Positions 25,583 through 40,965 of a stretch of 64,000 nucleotides of DNA are shown here, piece by piece. How positions within the stretch are numbered: position 1 is the first letter of the stretch; each line of letters starts with the position of its first letter. The notes beneath the pieces are model-generated. The model did no database searches, was not told the origin of the DNA, and was given only the letters and a program-made list of their open reading frames with translations. Origin of the DNA: Spinellus fusiger (taxonomy: Eukaryota > Mucoromycota > Mucoromycetes > Mucorales > Phycomycetaceae); NCBI GenBank assembly GCA_025094145.1, contig JALLLS010000015.1, positions 310,001 to 374,000 of the forward strand, written 5' to 3'. The translations under genes and the position numbers were made by a program.

Positions 25583-25945
25583 TATAATAAGTAGTAATGA
25601 GTGGATGATAAGTAATACTAAGTAGTAATAAGTAGTAATGAGTGGATGATAAGTAATACTAAGTAGTAATAAGTAGTAATGAGTGGATGATAAGTAATAC
25701 TAAGTAGTAATAAGTAGTAATGAGTGGATGATAAGTAATACTAAGTAGTAATAAGTAGTAATGAGTGGATGATAAGTAATACTAAGTAGTAATAAGTAGT
25801 AATGAGTGGATGATAAGTAATACCAAGTAGTAATAAGTAGTAATGAGTGGATGATAAGTAATACCAAGTAGTAATAAGTAGTAATAAGTGGTGATAAGTA
25901 ATACCAAGTAGTAATAAGTAGTAATAAGTGGTGATAAGTAAAACA
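25583..25945. repeat. 41-bp minisatellite
   Basis: The landmark GTGGATGATAAGTAATAC recurs at 25601, 25642, 25683 and 25724, a strict 41-bp period, and continues for several more copies. The last two or three copies are shortened and variant (GTGGTGATAAG, and ACC for ACT). Internally each unit contains smaller AAGTAGTAAT repeats. There is no palindromic unit and no unique spacer, so it is not a CRISPR-like array. Confidence 0.92.
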
Positions 25946-26159
25946 CATCTGGAATCATCCACTCATGCCCACTTCTAAAAGTCAAAACCCATACATTACA
26001 CTCCTTTACACCCTAAAATACATGCTGTAGCAGATCACAGATCTCTTTCATTTATTTTATTTTATTTAAAAATACAAATTCTACATCTTGGGCTCTCTTT
26101 TACTCTTTTTCACATCCATTTGACTGGGGTAGACACTACGACTGTGTTGGGATCTCTGC

Positions 26160-28049
26160 TCAGTAGCTCAGTACAAGTGTCAGAGTATTATTTTCGTTAT
26201 GTGTGGTATTCACATCCATGGCCTGTTCTTCTTTAATATCCTGTACAACTGCATCATCAACACAAACAACAAGCGATTCTCCTTGTTTGGAGACACGCCG
26301 GACTACCTGAGTGACATGTTGAGTTATATTCATTTTGGCTACTATTTTATCAGTGAGCTCTTGGACTGTGAGGTGCTCAAGGTAAATGGCATGATGGACT
26401 TCACTAGCATTAAATCGAGCAAAGAAACTCAGTTCTAGAAGCAAAGAAAAGGTTAAGATCTTGCTTTTATTGTATCTCACTTACTTGCAATTCTTCTTCT
26501 TTGGTGAGGAACATACTCAGGATCAATGTCCAATGTGGGTGGGTGGGGATGGAACCAGAGAGGACGGTTTCTATCTGAAGAGTGTGTATCTGTGAAGAGG
26601 GGGTGTTGCATGGCATAAGGGTGTTGGAAGACGCGCTTAGTGCTATGAGGAGACATGGGAAGTCCATGTTGTGGGGGTGGTAAGGTAATGATCCCGCCCG
26701 TACTTCTGTGGTTTATGCTCTTGAAGCTGTCTACACTGCTGTCTGAGTGCATTCGTAGATGGCCTCCTCTTTCTCCTTCTTCACCACCTCCGTCTCCTGA
26801 ATCCCCTTCTTCCTCTGCTTTTCCTGCTTTTCTTCTTTTTGTCTCTTCTCCACTACTTTCTACTACTTTGCGAAACACAGAGTGGGGCTGGGTTTGAGAA
26901 TATGTCAGCCAAAGAGGATGAGGTTCGCCATTTTTGCCTAATAACAATGGACATGTTTAAGTTTCTTTTTCTTCTTTTTCTTTTCTCTGTAGTGTGGTAT
27001 GACCAGTACCCTGGACTCAACCACTAGGTGGCTTTCATAGAATAGCGTGGACTCATCTGCAGTCACCCTTGTTCTACCTCTTTACCTCTTAGTTTTTCCA
27101 ATTGACGTTCAATATGTCTAGCATCATCTTTATTTTTACGCTCTGCACCCTGATAACACGATCAGATGGCACCTTAACCAAGATCTATGAAACTTACTTT
27201 ATCACGAAACAGCTTGATTCGACAATAGGACTTTTCAGTATAATTCTCTTCTGCCACGCAAGTTGACATTTGCAAACGAAGAGGAATACCTTTTACACCC
27301 TTGATACGTGAAAAGTCGGTAGATAGACAGCTAAAACGAATGCTAATCATGGCCCCCTTTTTTGTATTCCATTCAAAAGTGATACGATCAAAAAGAGAGC
27401 ATTCTGTGTTCAGAACTCCCGCAGATCTTCCATTGTCTGTGAATTGAAGCTGGGTAAGAAACCCAGTTCCATTCTTCCATTGAGCCCCACGTACCAATAT
27501 CAATGGCTCTGGCTGTTTTGGCATTCTTCTGTTGACTTAGCCAGAACCTCCAGTAGTTATTTGCCACCTTGAAATGTGACTCGTCATTGAACATGATCAC
27601 AATGGTGCTCTTCACCACTTGTTCAGGATGAGATGTGTCTGTGTCTTTGAGTGTCATTGTGTAATATTGACCTAAGGACGATGAATCTCCAGATATCTCT
27701 TCTTGTGGGATAAGGTCTCCCTTTCCTTCTCTTCTACAGCCATAGATCTATAGTCATTTACCTTTGTTAAGGTAGGTGAGAGGGGATTCCTCCAACTTCT
27801 GAGCAGCAGCTGTGGGTGCTATAGAATGGAGGGTGGATAGAGTGACGTTAGATACATAGACCCCAAGAAATGAAATTTGGGTGGCATTCTCTTTTACCAT
27901 CAAGTCCGACGTGGAACCTTACGCTATTTTTTAGGAAAAAAAAAGGGGGGGGAGAGAGAAATCCCAGTCAGTTAAAATTACTCTTTTTTTTTTGTGTGTG
28001 TGTGTGTGTGTTGCTTATTCCTATTCAATTCTTCTTCTTTTGGTGCCAT
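26160..28049 (-). CDS. Grainyhead/CP2-family transcription factor
   Basis: Fungal Grainyhead-like DNA-binding factor; animal relatives control epidermal barrier genes, and fungal members have been linked to cell-wall remodelling. Exons: 28049-27982, 27923-27898, 27818-27762, 27671-27495, 27436-27198, 27149-27086, 26937-26485, 26434-26160, about 452 aa. Conserved CP2 motifs: RFHVGLDAPTAAAQKLEE, LTYLNKGQYYTMTLKDT, RFSCLSTDFSRIKGVKGIPL, then ERKNKDDARHIERQLEKLRG and GEPHPLWLTYSQT. The C-terminal ubiquitin-like/dimerisation region (VHHAIYLEHLTVQELTDKI ... CVDDAVVQDIKEEQAM) closes the protein. All phases agree. Exon 1 reads through a CA repeat (QHTHTHTKKK) and gives only about 22 residues before the domain, so the real N-terminus may be longer or differently spliced. 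The DNA-binding core assignment is strong. Confidence 0.9.
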
Positions 28050-31000
28050 GTCATGTTAAAAAGAAAAAAGAAAGAAAAAAAGAAAGAAGCTTCTGTGCCT
28101 GTAAATAAACAAAGAGGAAAACAGAATTGCTTCCATGCCATCAACCATGACTTGAAGTCTTTCATAAATCACCGTGTTTAACATGAACCGCATGAGTTAC
28201 ACTTGTGTTTGGCACACATCGATTATTGTTTTTTTTTACATATATCTTCTTTTCTGTCCATGTTTATCATTTGTTTTCGTTGTCATTGTCCTTTTTGTTG
28301 GTACTCTGACTAGGCATACTAATAACAATGGCAATGGCACCCATAGAAATCGAACCCATAGAAATCGAACACATAGAGAATAGAAAAGAAAGAGATAGTT
28401 ACTCTGTCAAAGTAGGAAGAGGTGAGGACGGTAGCATTGACACCACTGAAGATTGAGAATGAGGCGAGTAAATGTCCATAGTACGGGTGCAGTTGGTTTT
28501 TAGTGATCTAAAGTGAGACTAGGAATGAGACTACAAGCAAGACTACAGGCAAGACTACAAATAATTTAATAGAACCACACAATTGGTTTCCGAGAAAGAA
28601 AGGGAATAGGGTTCAATGTCAACCCACCTGTCTGTGCAATAAGGATTCAAATGAAAGAAAGAAAGAGTAGATGGAAATGAGATTGGCTGTAAATAAGAAT
28701 CGACAAGCATAATGTAAAACAGAATCCAATAAAACATAGGCTTTTATATGTTTATCAAATTTAGTGTTGATCAAAATAAACTATAGAGATAGAAATGTAG
28801 AGCCTTTTAATTTTTGTAATTTACAATTTTTGTAATTTGCAATTTTTGTAATTTGCAATTTTATTTCTTCCATCAGGTTCAATTCAAGTAAAGAACAAGC
28901 CAATGCAATTGAAATAGAGACTAACAAAATAAAAAAGACCACTGGTAGAACCTCCCCCTTCTTTGACTCTAGAGTGGAGAAAGATGAACAGACCATAAGA
29001 GAAAGAGAGAACTTCTTGAATGACATGGCCCATTGATACCATAAAGAGATGCAATAGAATAAAGAGACTGTGATTCTTTACGATGAGAATAAAAAGACAC
29101 ATCAGGTCTTGCTTACAACACGCCTAGTAAAAGAGAAAAAGACCCGTTTCTCTCTTACTCTTACTCTCTTTCTTACTCCTGGTCCTACTCCTAAGCTTGT
29201 TCCTGTGCTTGGTTGTTTTCTTTTTCTTTTTCTTTTCATTTCTTATTACTGAATTCTCTGAATTCTCCATAAATTATTATTTACAGAATAACTACAATAG
29301 CATCAATGTGTCAAATTGCAGTAAAGTTTCACGGTCCATTCAACCTCTCTTATAAGAGTCATCCTCTTTCACATCATCCTGATTCCCTAAATAGGGATCT
29401 TAATTTAGCTAAAATGATTGTTTAGCAATAAAGCACTTGTGCGCTACATGCTTAAAACCTTAATGTGCTTTCGTATGGAGTAACAAGACTGAAATTGCCA
29501 TTTTCTGTTTCCCAAGTCCTCTCTCTTTCTCTTTTAACCATCGAATGCCATATCAATTCTTTGATCTGTTGCATCATAGACTATGGAAGGGTCTGTTCTT
29601 ATGTAGAATAGAATTCGCATGGTTCTACTGCTAGAAGGATATGAATTCATCTTATTTTTATTCTATTCCTCTATAGAGATGGAAAACTCAGCTGTACTAC
29701 AAACCCACTAGAGTCATAGACAGTGGGATGGAGGGGTCGTCATAAAGTGTACGCCACAAGAAATAGAATATAAAAGAATAGCACAAGCAAAATAACATAG
29801 CATGTAGCTTAACATTTTATACTACACAGAGAATCCCCGGATAGGATGTTTCTCTACCTATGGATTGGTAGAAGCATCAGATACTCTATTTTATACACAA
29901 TGGAATCGACACCCACAGTGCAAGACATCAGCCTACACGTGGTACCCACAGGTCATTTCCTCAGTAGATATTTATAGGATCTTCATCTTTTTATAAGAAC
30001 AACAGCCCTTGTATCCATCGAGAGACATGAAGGACAAAGAGGTCGATGGACTTTATTCATCGGAGTGAGCCACTGTCTTGTTGACTTGTTCCTGTCCTCT
30101 CTCCATTGTTGTAGTAGAATCAAGCCCGGCGAGGTTTAGAATGAAGAGAATGAGTGGTTACATTATGCTCCTTATTACCATGCATTTATCATACATCATT
30201 GTATTATATAAATATATAAGGATATTTATATATAAGGATATTTATATATCTTTGTCGTTCCATTGACTGCATCCACACGATAACAATGCTGCTGAACTAA
30301 TGAATATAAAACGAACTTTAAAATCATTTTGTACAACTTATTGAAGGACGATTCTATTTCTAGGGACCCCATTGAAGGGTGAGTATGAGTCTACCTATAA
30401 ATGAGATCTGACTTTTAAGCCACCCACCAACAGAGTCATGGACACTAGTCCTCCTCTTTAAAGAAAGAGAATGACAAGTGAATAATGATTAGGCAATAAT
30501 GATCGCTGGACATGCAGCACATCAGACACGATGACCAGTGAAGGAGTGGTTATGGAGTGAGAAGAAGAAAAAGAGATGTATTTCCAAGTATAAAAGAGAG
30601 AATGAACAGAAAATTGCTATTGACCCACACAGGTAGAGTCTTAGCATGGAAGGAAAATGACTTTATTATTTACAAAAAAGTGATTTTAGTACCCTTTTAT
30701 GAATCACTTTATTAAATACAAAGGAGATAACTTACAAAATGACATACTTTTTTATTTTTATTTTTTATTATTTATTTTTATTTTTTATTATTTATTTTTA
30801 TTATTTATTATTTATTTTTATTTTTTATTATTTATTTTTTATTATTTATTATTTTTATTATTTATTTTGCTCATAGACATACTATTGTATTCTATTACAA
30901 TTGAAATTAAAGTGTTCTATTTTCTACTTTTATCATTTCAGTACAAATGACCATCCTACATGGCATCATTCATGGTTTTATTGCACTGTCCATGGCTCTT

Positions 31001-32190
31001 TTAAAATGTCAATTAGCATGGAGTGAGCAAGAAATAACCTTTTCTCTTTTGACCTGGTATGACTCTGTTATAAAAAGTGGACCCATTGCTATGATGTATT
31101 GCAAGTGTAAAAGTGGATTGTGTGGAGGAAGGGCTTGACTGAGCTTTGTGGGAGTGAATCAGACCCCTTTCTATCTATAAAAAGAGAAAAAGAGAGAGAA
31201 AAAAAGGACTCAGCACCACAAACACACTGTGCACTTGAGAAGGGTTTCCTTTTATGTTCATGGTCTACATAGTGTCTGATAGCATGGTGGGTGTCTTTAC
31301 CTTACCTATGGCCACACTAACATCCTAAGCCATTGCTTATTTCGACAACAGAAATGTCTCTTCTTCTTCTTTTGGCTCTCCTTGAATATGCATTCTAATG
31401 ATGTCCTGGTTCTAAGAAAGGAGTCCTAATGTCTTTTGTTGACGTGTGGAAAGAGGAACACAGAACATATCTTTGATAAAGTAGCGAGTCACAAAAGAGT
31501 CTACATGAGTCTTGAGGGTTATTTAAATCCATACCTGTCACCCACTTTCTGTTGTGATAGTGTAAACCTGTGCTGTCTATTTCTGTCAAACTAAATGAGG
31601 ACATGCTTGATGTGACAGCAGACATCTTTAGCAATAGCATTACCACCAAAAGAGAGAAAGTGTATGCTGTATTCAAGTTCCGATGATCACCTCAAGAAGA
31701 ACCCCTCTACACTGCATTGTTGTGCTACTTTCTCATTCCCCATGAAAAGAGAAGGGTGTCAGGTTCTCCTATTGGACAGTCCTATTCATTCAGGTCAACA
31801 CAAAGTGCTATGAGTGTGTTGGAATCATGAACCAATTCAATTCCATCCTTGCATGTGATTTCTTCATCTGAGCTACACACATGGCAGACTTGCTCCAGGA
31901 TCATTTTCCTTGTGTGTGTGCTATAACGGGAATACTGGGTGAGTCTCAGTCAAGGGGGATTTTACCCTACATGGCGATTTGTCAAGAACAAGAAAAATAA
32001 TAATCAAGAGTATGTCATTCTTCACTGGAGAATAGAGATGGATGGGTAGATATACCATTTATGGAAATAGATTACACAGATAAAGTGATAGAGCAAAAGA
32101 AATTGACCTTTATCTTTTTCTTGTCTCATAACACTCATCTTCTTATCATGACTCATCCAACACCGTAGATCTCTTCTATAGAACCCCAGG

Positions 32191-32515
32191 ATGTATCAAA
32201 GGGAGGCTCCTATCGAGATCCATCTAGCCATCTCATGTCAGGTGCTGAGCATGCACTTCACTGTAGGAGGTACCTTGAATGTTCACTATGCCTTCTACTA
32301 CTGTGAGAGACAGAATAAACTATCTCAAAGAGACAGACTTTGTGGTACCTTTACCCAACAGGTGTCGAATAAAAAAAGATCAACAACAAGACAATGCTAG
32401 GCCCCATACGAGTAAAACAACCCAATGGGAGGGTGGTAAAGAGTGCAGTAGTGACTCTTTAATAGTCCTTATAATACTGATTCCAATTCAATGGAGTGTC
32501 TGTGAGCTTCACTAA
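32191..32515 (+). pseudogene. Relic of a Tc1/mariner-type transposase (C-terminal DDE part)
   Basis: The reading frame contains QDNARPHTSKTTQ, the hallmark around the second catalytic Asp of Tc1/mariner/IS630 transposases. About 30 residues later IPIQWSVCELH resembles the usual NPIEHxWxELD segment, with the catalytic Glu changed to Gln. The surrounding frame is degraded and no terminal repeats were found, so it is an old, inactive fragment. Confidence 0.6.
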
Positions 32516-32787
32516 ATATTATTAGGAAGAAAAAAGAGGGTGTATTTCCACCCAAAAAGAGTTGATGTTTATTATGGTACTGGCATGGGGTAGAATATCA
32601 AAGGCAATAGACACTCTTATTACCAGTGTAGGGCGGAGATGCCATTCAATGATGGTATTTACTAATGAGCCTTGAAATAAAACCATTATTTTGTAGTCTC
32701 AATACTCTTTTATTTAACTAATGAAGACACTACATCTCTAACTATAGTGAATTCATAAAGTAATTACACTATCAAGATAAAGCATAT

Positions 32788-32864
32788 ACCGAAAAAGAAA
32801 TTTACGTCTTAAAAATCACATTTCTTTTGCTCCATTACTTTATTTTCGGAAATGGTGTATGTAT
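32788..32864. repeat. Second copy of the short MITE-like end
   Basis: The stretch ending TTTTCGGAAATGGTGTATG (about 32846-32864) matches the right end of the inverted repeat at 5798-5823. An imperfect inverted partner (TATACCGAAAAAGAAATTTA) lies just upstream at about 32788-32807. It is degenerate, with no coding capacity. Confidence 0.35.
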
Positions 32865-33629
32865 TCATAACATAAATAGTGAATAGTGAATAGTGAATAG
32901 TGAATAGTAAATAATAAATAATAAATAATAAATAATAAATAATAAATAATAAATAATGAATAGTAAACAGCAAACAGCAAATAACTCCAACATCTAATAC
33001 TTAATGACTACTATCATTCATACTATAAGATCTTTAGGTGTGTAGAGTATAATTCAACTATTGTACCATAATTCTATATGTAGATAGATGGTGCATATAG
33101 AAACGCGGATCACTGTCTGGGAGTCATGTCTATAGGAAATACAACTGAGCTTTTCTATTCTGTCAAGAGAGCATTCACCATTAAATACTGCCATTTCATT
33201 TGTTTATTAACAAAATATAGGTTCTTCTTCTTTCATTCTGTTATTTATTGGGTTGTAGGAATGTCATAGTCTTATTAAAAGACACCTTTTCAATGACATT
33301 CACATATCTCTTCTTCCTTCTGTCTCTCATCTACCAATCAGATCTTTCATAGATCAAATTACACGTCATCAACTCTATCCATCTTCTTCTCTGTTTAACA
33401 TAGGGTCCACGGCTAAAGAGGTGTCTGTCAGCCTATCTTCTTTCATGTTGACTCTTCACCAATAAGAAGCAGACAAATACACACTCTAAAGGCAGCAACC
33501 AAATAGCTAATCATCAAGAAAACGCGTTCCATTTTTGGACTATTATTTTTCATTTTCATACTCATTTCTCTCCCATTTTTCGTCACCCTTTTCTTCTTCT
33601 TCCTGTTCTTATCAGCCAAAGCGCTTTTG

Positions 33630-37650
<4,021 letters not shown>

Positions 37651-37789
37651 TTGGCCGATTGTTTCTTCATCATTTTCAAAGTAACCTACATGTTAGCTTA
37701 CGAATTTAAATAAAATAAAATAAAAAATACAACAGGGAATATGGGCAAGGGTTCAAAGGAGTTACTTTATAAAAACATAACACAACACA

Positions 37790-38661
37790 CTAAAGAATGC
37801 CTTGGGGCGTAAGAATATAGTCAAGCTGCTTGTCTGTGGATTCAATAGGAAGAATCCCTGGCTGCAGTATCTGCTCATTCAGGGCCAATGCCACTAAAAC
37901 ACATAGGATGTAAGCACACACATAGATTGATGCAGATGGTACCTGTCGTAGGAGGAGAGCAGCGAGAAGTAGAAGCCCACTGCTGACATTTCTCAATATA
38001 ACGATCGTAGTAGCTTGGTTGTGTTATTCTCTCTGTCCAAGTCAGCCACCACAGCCACTCACCCCTTTCCATGGCCAATTCTTTGGTGGGCAGTGTCAAA
38101 GGCCACACCAGGAACAAGAATAAGATCCAATCCAGATGTCTCCATTGCGGTCTCCATTACTGTCCTCATTAGTCCCTCCAAAGACAAAGAGTCCCCAGTT
38201 ACCTTTGACATTCTCTGCAGTGGGAAGTGGCTCAGGAATACCCCATGCATTGACAGGCAGATCAAGAAACTCCCTCCATGTTGCTATCTTTACCATCTCC
38301 ATTGTGTCTTTAGTGCACATGGGAACATAGAGTGTCTTTTCGCCTGATAACACATCCTAGTCAAAATCACCATTGTATGTGTTTCAATAGATTACCTGTG
38401 TGCAGAATAGACTGAAGAATGTGTCTTGTGTCTATCTCACCATGGGGCATACTAATATACACACTGATAGAACGGCTCTTTTGATAACAGTCCAGCGCAT
38501 GCAGGTGGTTCATAACAGCACAGGCTACCTCCTATTAAGCCCATGGTGGGGGTGGTATGCCTTGACTCACACTGGGACTGCACCAAGGAAGAAGGTAGTG
38601 CACGTAGTTTGTGCTTGAGTTCTTTACGCAATGAGCGCTTAAGGAGTTGGGTGGAGGACAT
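37790..38661 (-). CDS. FAU1: 5-formyltetrahydrofolate cyclo-ligase
   Basis: Converts 5-formyl-THF to 5,10-methenyl-THF with ATP, feeding folate one-carbon metabolism. Exons: 38661-38571, 38524-38396, 38343-38203, 38159-38063, 38013-37943, 37893-37790, giving 210 aa, the usual family length. Recognisable segments are [41 protein letters not shown] and the signature [19 protein letters not shown], continued by [13 protein letters not shown]. Introns are very short (43-52 nt). The acceptor at 38525 was preferred because it restores frame ([13 protein letters not shown]). The gene lies 66 bp downstream of the UBC1-like gene on the same strand and converges on SEC24. Exon 3/4 junction is the least certain. 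Confidence 0.92.
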
Positions 38662-38727
38662 GAAAAAGAAAGAAAAGGAAAGAAGAGTGTTGTGTTGATA
38701 TTTTTATTTTCTTTAAATGGAATGAAT

Positions 38728-39448
38728 TTACAACTGCTCTTTTTGTGCATAGACACGCGTCCAATAGCGAGCCGTACTGTTGAAATCCTCACGGTCTCTT
38801 TTGCAGTGAGCAGCCACCTCGGCGTCCTTTGGGTCACTGTGAATAGGCAGCTTAAAAGGCAATTTACCTGTGGATCCTCAGGCACAGGAGAAGAGAGCAG
38901 CAGAACAAGAGACAGTAATGAGCTCTTGAGCGTCATAATGGGTGTCCAATTGTCTTTAAGGATATCAAGGCAGATGGCCCCCTAGTAATAAGTGAGGATG
39001 AGTCCCTAGAAGAGCTCAGTAGTGTCTATAGAGACTACTTACTGTCTGTGAGCTAATGTTGGGGTGGTAGACACTGGTAATAAACTTCATGTGTGGTGGT
39101 TTGAAGGGAAACTCATTCTTACAGGGTGGATGAGTGAGTGATGAGTCCAGTCGTCCAGGCATACTTACTGCAAGCTTAATATCTACTTTGAAGCGTCCGT
39201 CTAGTCCATATAAGCAAGTGTCTTTTTTTTCTTTCTTTCTTTCTTTAAACATCAGCACTCACCTTCATAAGGTGTTCCTACAGGCCCTGGTATAGTTGCA
39301 ATAAAGTGGCCTGGTTGTCTGTAAGCACTTTTTCTTTGTTGTTATTACCAAACTCATCTGTCAACTCCACATCAATGCCGGCTTCTTTGTCTTGTCGAAC
39401 GTCATTCAGTTCTTTATTGATTCTTCCTGCCATACGATGCAAAGCCAT
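38728..39448 (-). CDS. UBC1: Ubiquitin-conjugating enzyme E2, UBC1/UBE2K type, lacking UBA domain
   Basis: E2 enzyme that carries activated ubiquitin on a cysteine. Exons: 39448-39349, 39310-39263, 39200-39169, 39117-39043, 38981-38868, 38826-38728, giving 155 aa. The UBC fold is clear: [36 protein letters not shown], the active site TGAICLDIL (Cys89) and [20 protein letters not shown], closing with [16 protein letters not shown]. The motif order and the active-site context match yeast Ubc1 and mammalian UBE2K. Those normally carry a C-terminal UBA domain (about 200-215 aa total). Here the frame stops right after the UBC domain. Intron 1 is only 38 nt, selected because the alternatives break frame. 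Assignment to UBC1 versus another class I E2 is probable, not certain. Confidence 0.88.
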
Positions 39449-39835
39449 GATGAAAAAACAAAGACAATGGCGTGGCGTGGACCTACTTGTTTGTCCTTTC
39501 TTATTTCGGCGGGTGGGTTAGGGCGTGCTTAAATCATTCAGTGGCTTGTCCCAAACTGCTTGTTTCTTGGGGAGACACTTCCACAGTAGAGATGATGACC
39601 TCACCTCTACTGATTGCCTTTCTGAGCGTGTTCTTTTCTGTATATGCAAAACACGGTCTGTCTGTAGAATCCTCCAATCAGTGACTGAAATGCAAAAGGG
39701 GGCAGTGGGTGTTTCCTGTTGGACAATCACTTTTGATTGGTGGATACCCTACCTATCACTCAAAAGAAGAAAGAAAAAAAAAGAAAAAAAAGAGAAGCGG
39801 AGTCATCTTTCTGTTATTTATTTTTCCTTTTCTAC

Positions 39836-40255
39836 ACACTACACACCAGGAGATTTTTCTGGCCTTTAAGCGGTGATAGTATCTTCCTTTTACATCATGA
39901 TATAATAGTTCCCTTTTATGAGTATTCAATTTGTCATTTCCTTTTGTGGTATACCTCGCTATCAAATTGTGTTATCATTAAAGAATATTGTTTATTATAA
40001 TACTATAGCTAATACTATATTACGTACTATATTACGTACTATAGCGACTGCCCAAGTGCATTCCCTTCATAGCAATAGAATCTATACCCTAAAGGCCTTG
40101 TTCTTTATTCTTGGGAGAGAGATACCACTAGAGAATATACCTTAGACAGTATATAAAACCACCTGAGACTGACTTGAGAAGAGTCTTTATTTACTAATAA
40201 TACAATAAGTGTCTTGTGAATTACAATGAGCTTAATCCCAGATAAAGACACTATT
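39836..40255 (+). repeat. Dispersed repeat, copy A (decayed TnpB/Fanzor-type element?)
   Basis: About 420 bp aligns with copy B at 57897-58490. Shared landmarks in order: CACACCAGGAGATTTT, GGCCTTTAA, CCCTTTTATG, ATTGTTTATTATAATA, CCTTCATAGCAATAG, CTTTATTCTTGGGA, GACTTGAGAAGA and ATTACAATGAGCT. Both copies are degraded and differ by many indels. In copy B the repeat leads directly into a zinc-ribbon/RuvC relic, so both may descend from the same nuclease-encoding element. Confidence 0.7.
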
Positions 40256-40795
40256 TACCTTCTTTTATATATATATCTCAAGAATAGCCTTTGGTAGTAT
40301 CTATCACTTCTTTCTACTGTTTTACTTTACTGATGATAGCACATTACGTTAAACAATAAATTCGGTGACTGGGTTTAAATATTAACCTCATTTATTCCTT
40401 TTATAGCCAACTTTATAATGTTTCATTGCAAAGTCAATGATCATTGCTAAAATAGGCAAGTATGGTTTGAAATAGTCTATTTAAATATCGAAAACATCTT
40501 TTTAAATACAATAGCCAATTATGGAATAAAATGTGATATTATTGTCCGTGGCTTTTCTAATATATCCCAAACATCTTTAGGTGTGTACCAGTGGCAGTTT
40601 ATTCGTGACGAAGATAAAATAAAATAAAATAGAAAGCAGAATAAAAGACAGAGTACAAAAAAAGAAATATCTCGCGTCTGCCAATAGAAAAACAAATTCA
40701 CAAACAAAAAGAACAACCTCCTTGCCGATACCCTGCTACAAACACTAGAAACCACCACCACAAAAAAATAAATAAATAAAAGAAGAAGCAAGTAG

Positions 40796-40890
40796 TCAAC
40801 AACAACAACAACAACAACAACAGCAACAACAATAACAACAACAGCAACAACAATAACAACAACAGCAACAACAATAACAACAACAACAAA
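40796..40890. repeat. CAA/CAG/AAT trinucleotide array
   Basis: Interrupted CAA repeats with regularly spaced CAG and AAT units lie upstream of TUP1. Non-coding 5' region. Confidence 0.85.
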
Positions 40891-40965
40891 ACCCCTCAAG
40901 TAAGCAAGACACAGGAGAACTGTCTTATTGAAAAAAAAGCGCGTCTCTTTTTTCTTTTGTTAGGC

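Larger units (their letters stand above)
23509..26159. other. AT-rich spacer with several tandem repeats
   Basis: No gene is supported between the kinase and the Grainyhead gene. The interval contains a CTTA tract near 23628, a TTATTG tract near 24090-24120, a long TTTATTTTATTA array (24258-24470), a CAAA tract (24668-24700), a GAGG tract near 25475-25497 and a 41-bp minisatellite (25583-25945). Frames open through these arrays but consist only of repeat-derived peptides. Confidence 0.6.
28050..33629. other. Gene-poor 5.6-kb interval with decayed mobile-element pieces
   Basis: No complete gene is recognised. The region holds a GGCAATGGCACCC / ATAGAAATCGAAC repeat patch (28330-28380), a fourfold TTTTTGTAATTTGCAA-type repeat (28812-28864) and ATTTTTTATT arrays (30747-30868). 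It also holds GAATAGT/AATAAAT repeats (32875-32960), a transposase relic (32191-32515) and a short MITE-like end (32788-32864). Frames at 30947-31138 (plus) and 31676-31395 (minus) are unrecognised. The latter begins with a hydrophobic stretch (FSLLVVMLLLKMSAVTSS) but has no upstream in-frame ATG. Confidence 0.5.
39449..40965. other. Spacer with a dispersed-repeat copy and a CAA/CAG array
   Basis: Divergent region between the UBC1-like gene and TUP1. It includes a copy of a long dispersed repeat (39836-40255) and a CAA/CAG/AAT trinucleotide array (about 40796-40890). The acceptor-like TTAG just before the TUP1 ATG may belong to a 5'-UTR intron. Poly-Leu and poly-Val frames across the CAA array are artefacts. 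Confidence 0.5.

Noticed and set aside
25583..25945. 41-bp repeats considered as a CRISPR array
   Set aside because: Units are contiguous with no spacers and no palindromic repeat core; a minisatellite in a eukaryotic genome.
26939..27085. An extra exon (DESTLFYESHL) inside the Grainyhead gene
   Set aside because: It would need a 29-nt intron and breaks the phase; one 148-nt intron gives KLRGKNGEPHPLW, which fits the family.
31395..31676. Possible secreted small protein with a hydrophobic N-terminus
   Set aside because: No in-frame ATG upstream of the hydrophobic stretch and no splice partner found; only noted within the intergenic entry.
40519..40899. Poly-Val/poly-Leu frames upstream of TUP1
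   Set aside because: Translation of the CAA/CAG array on the reverse strand; no gene evidence.
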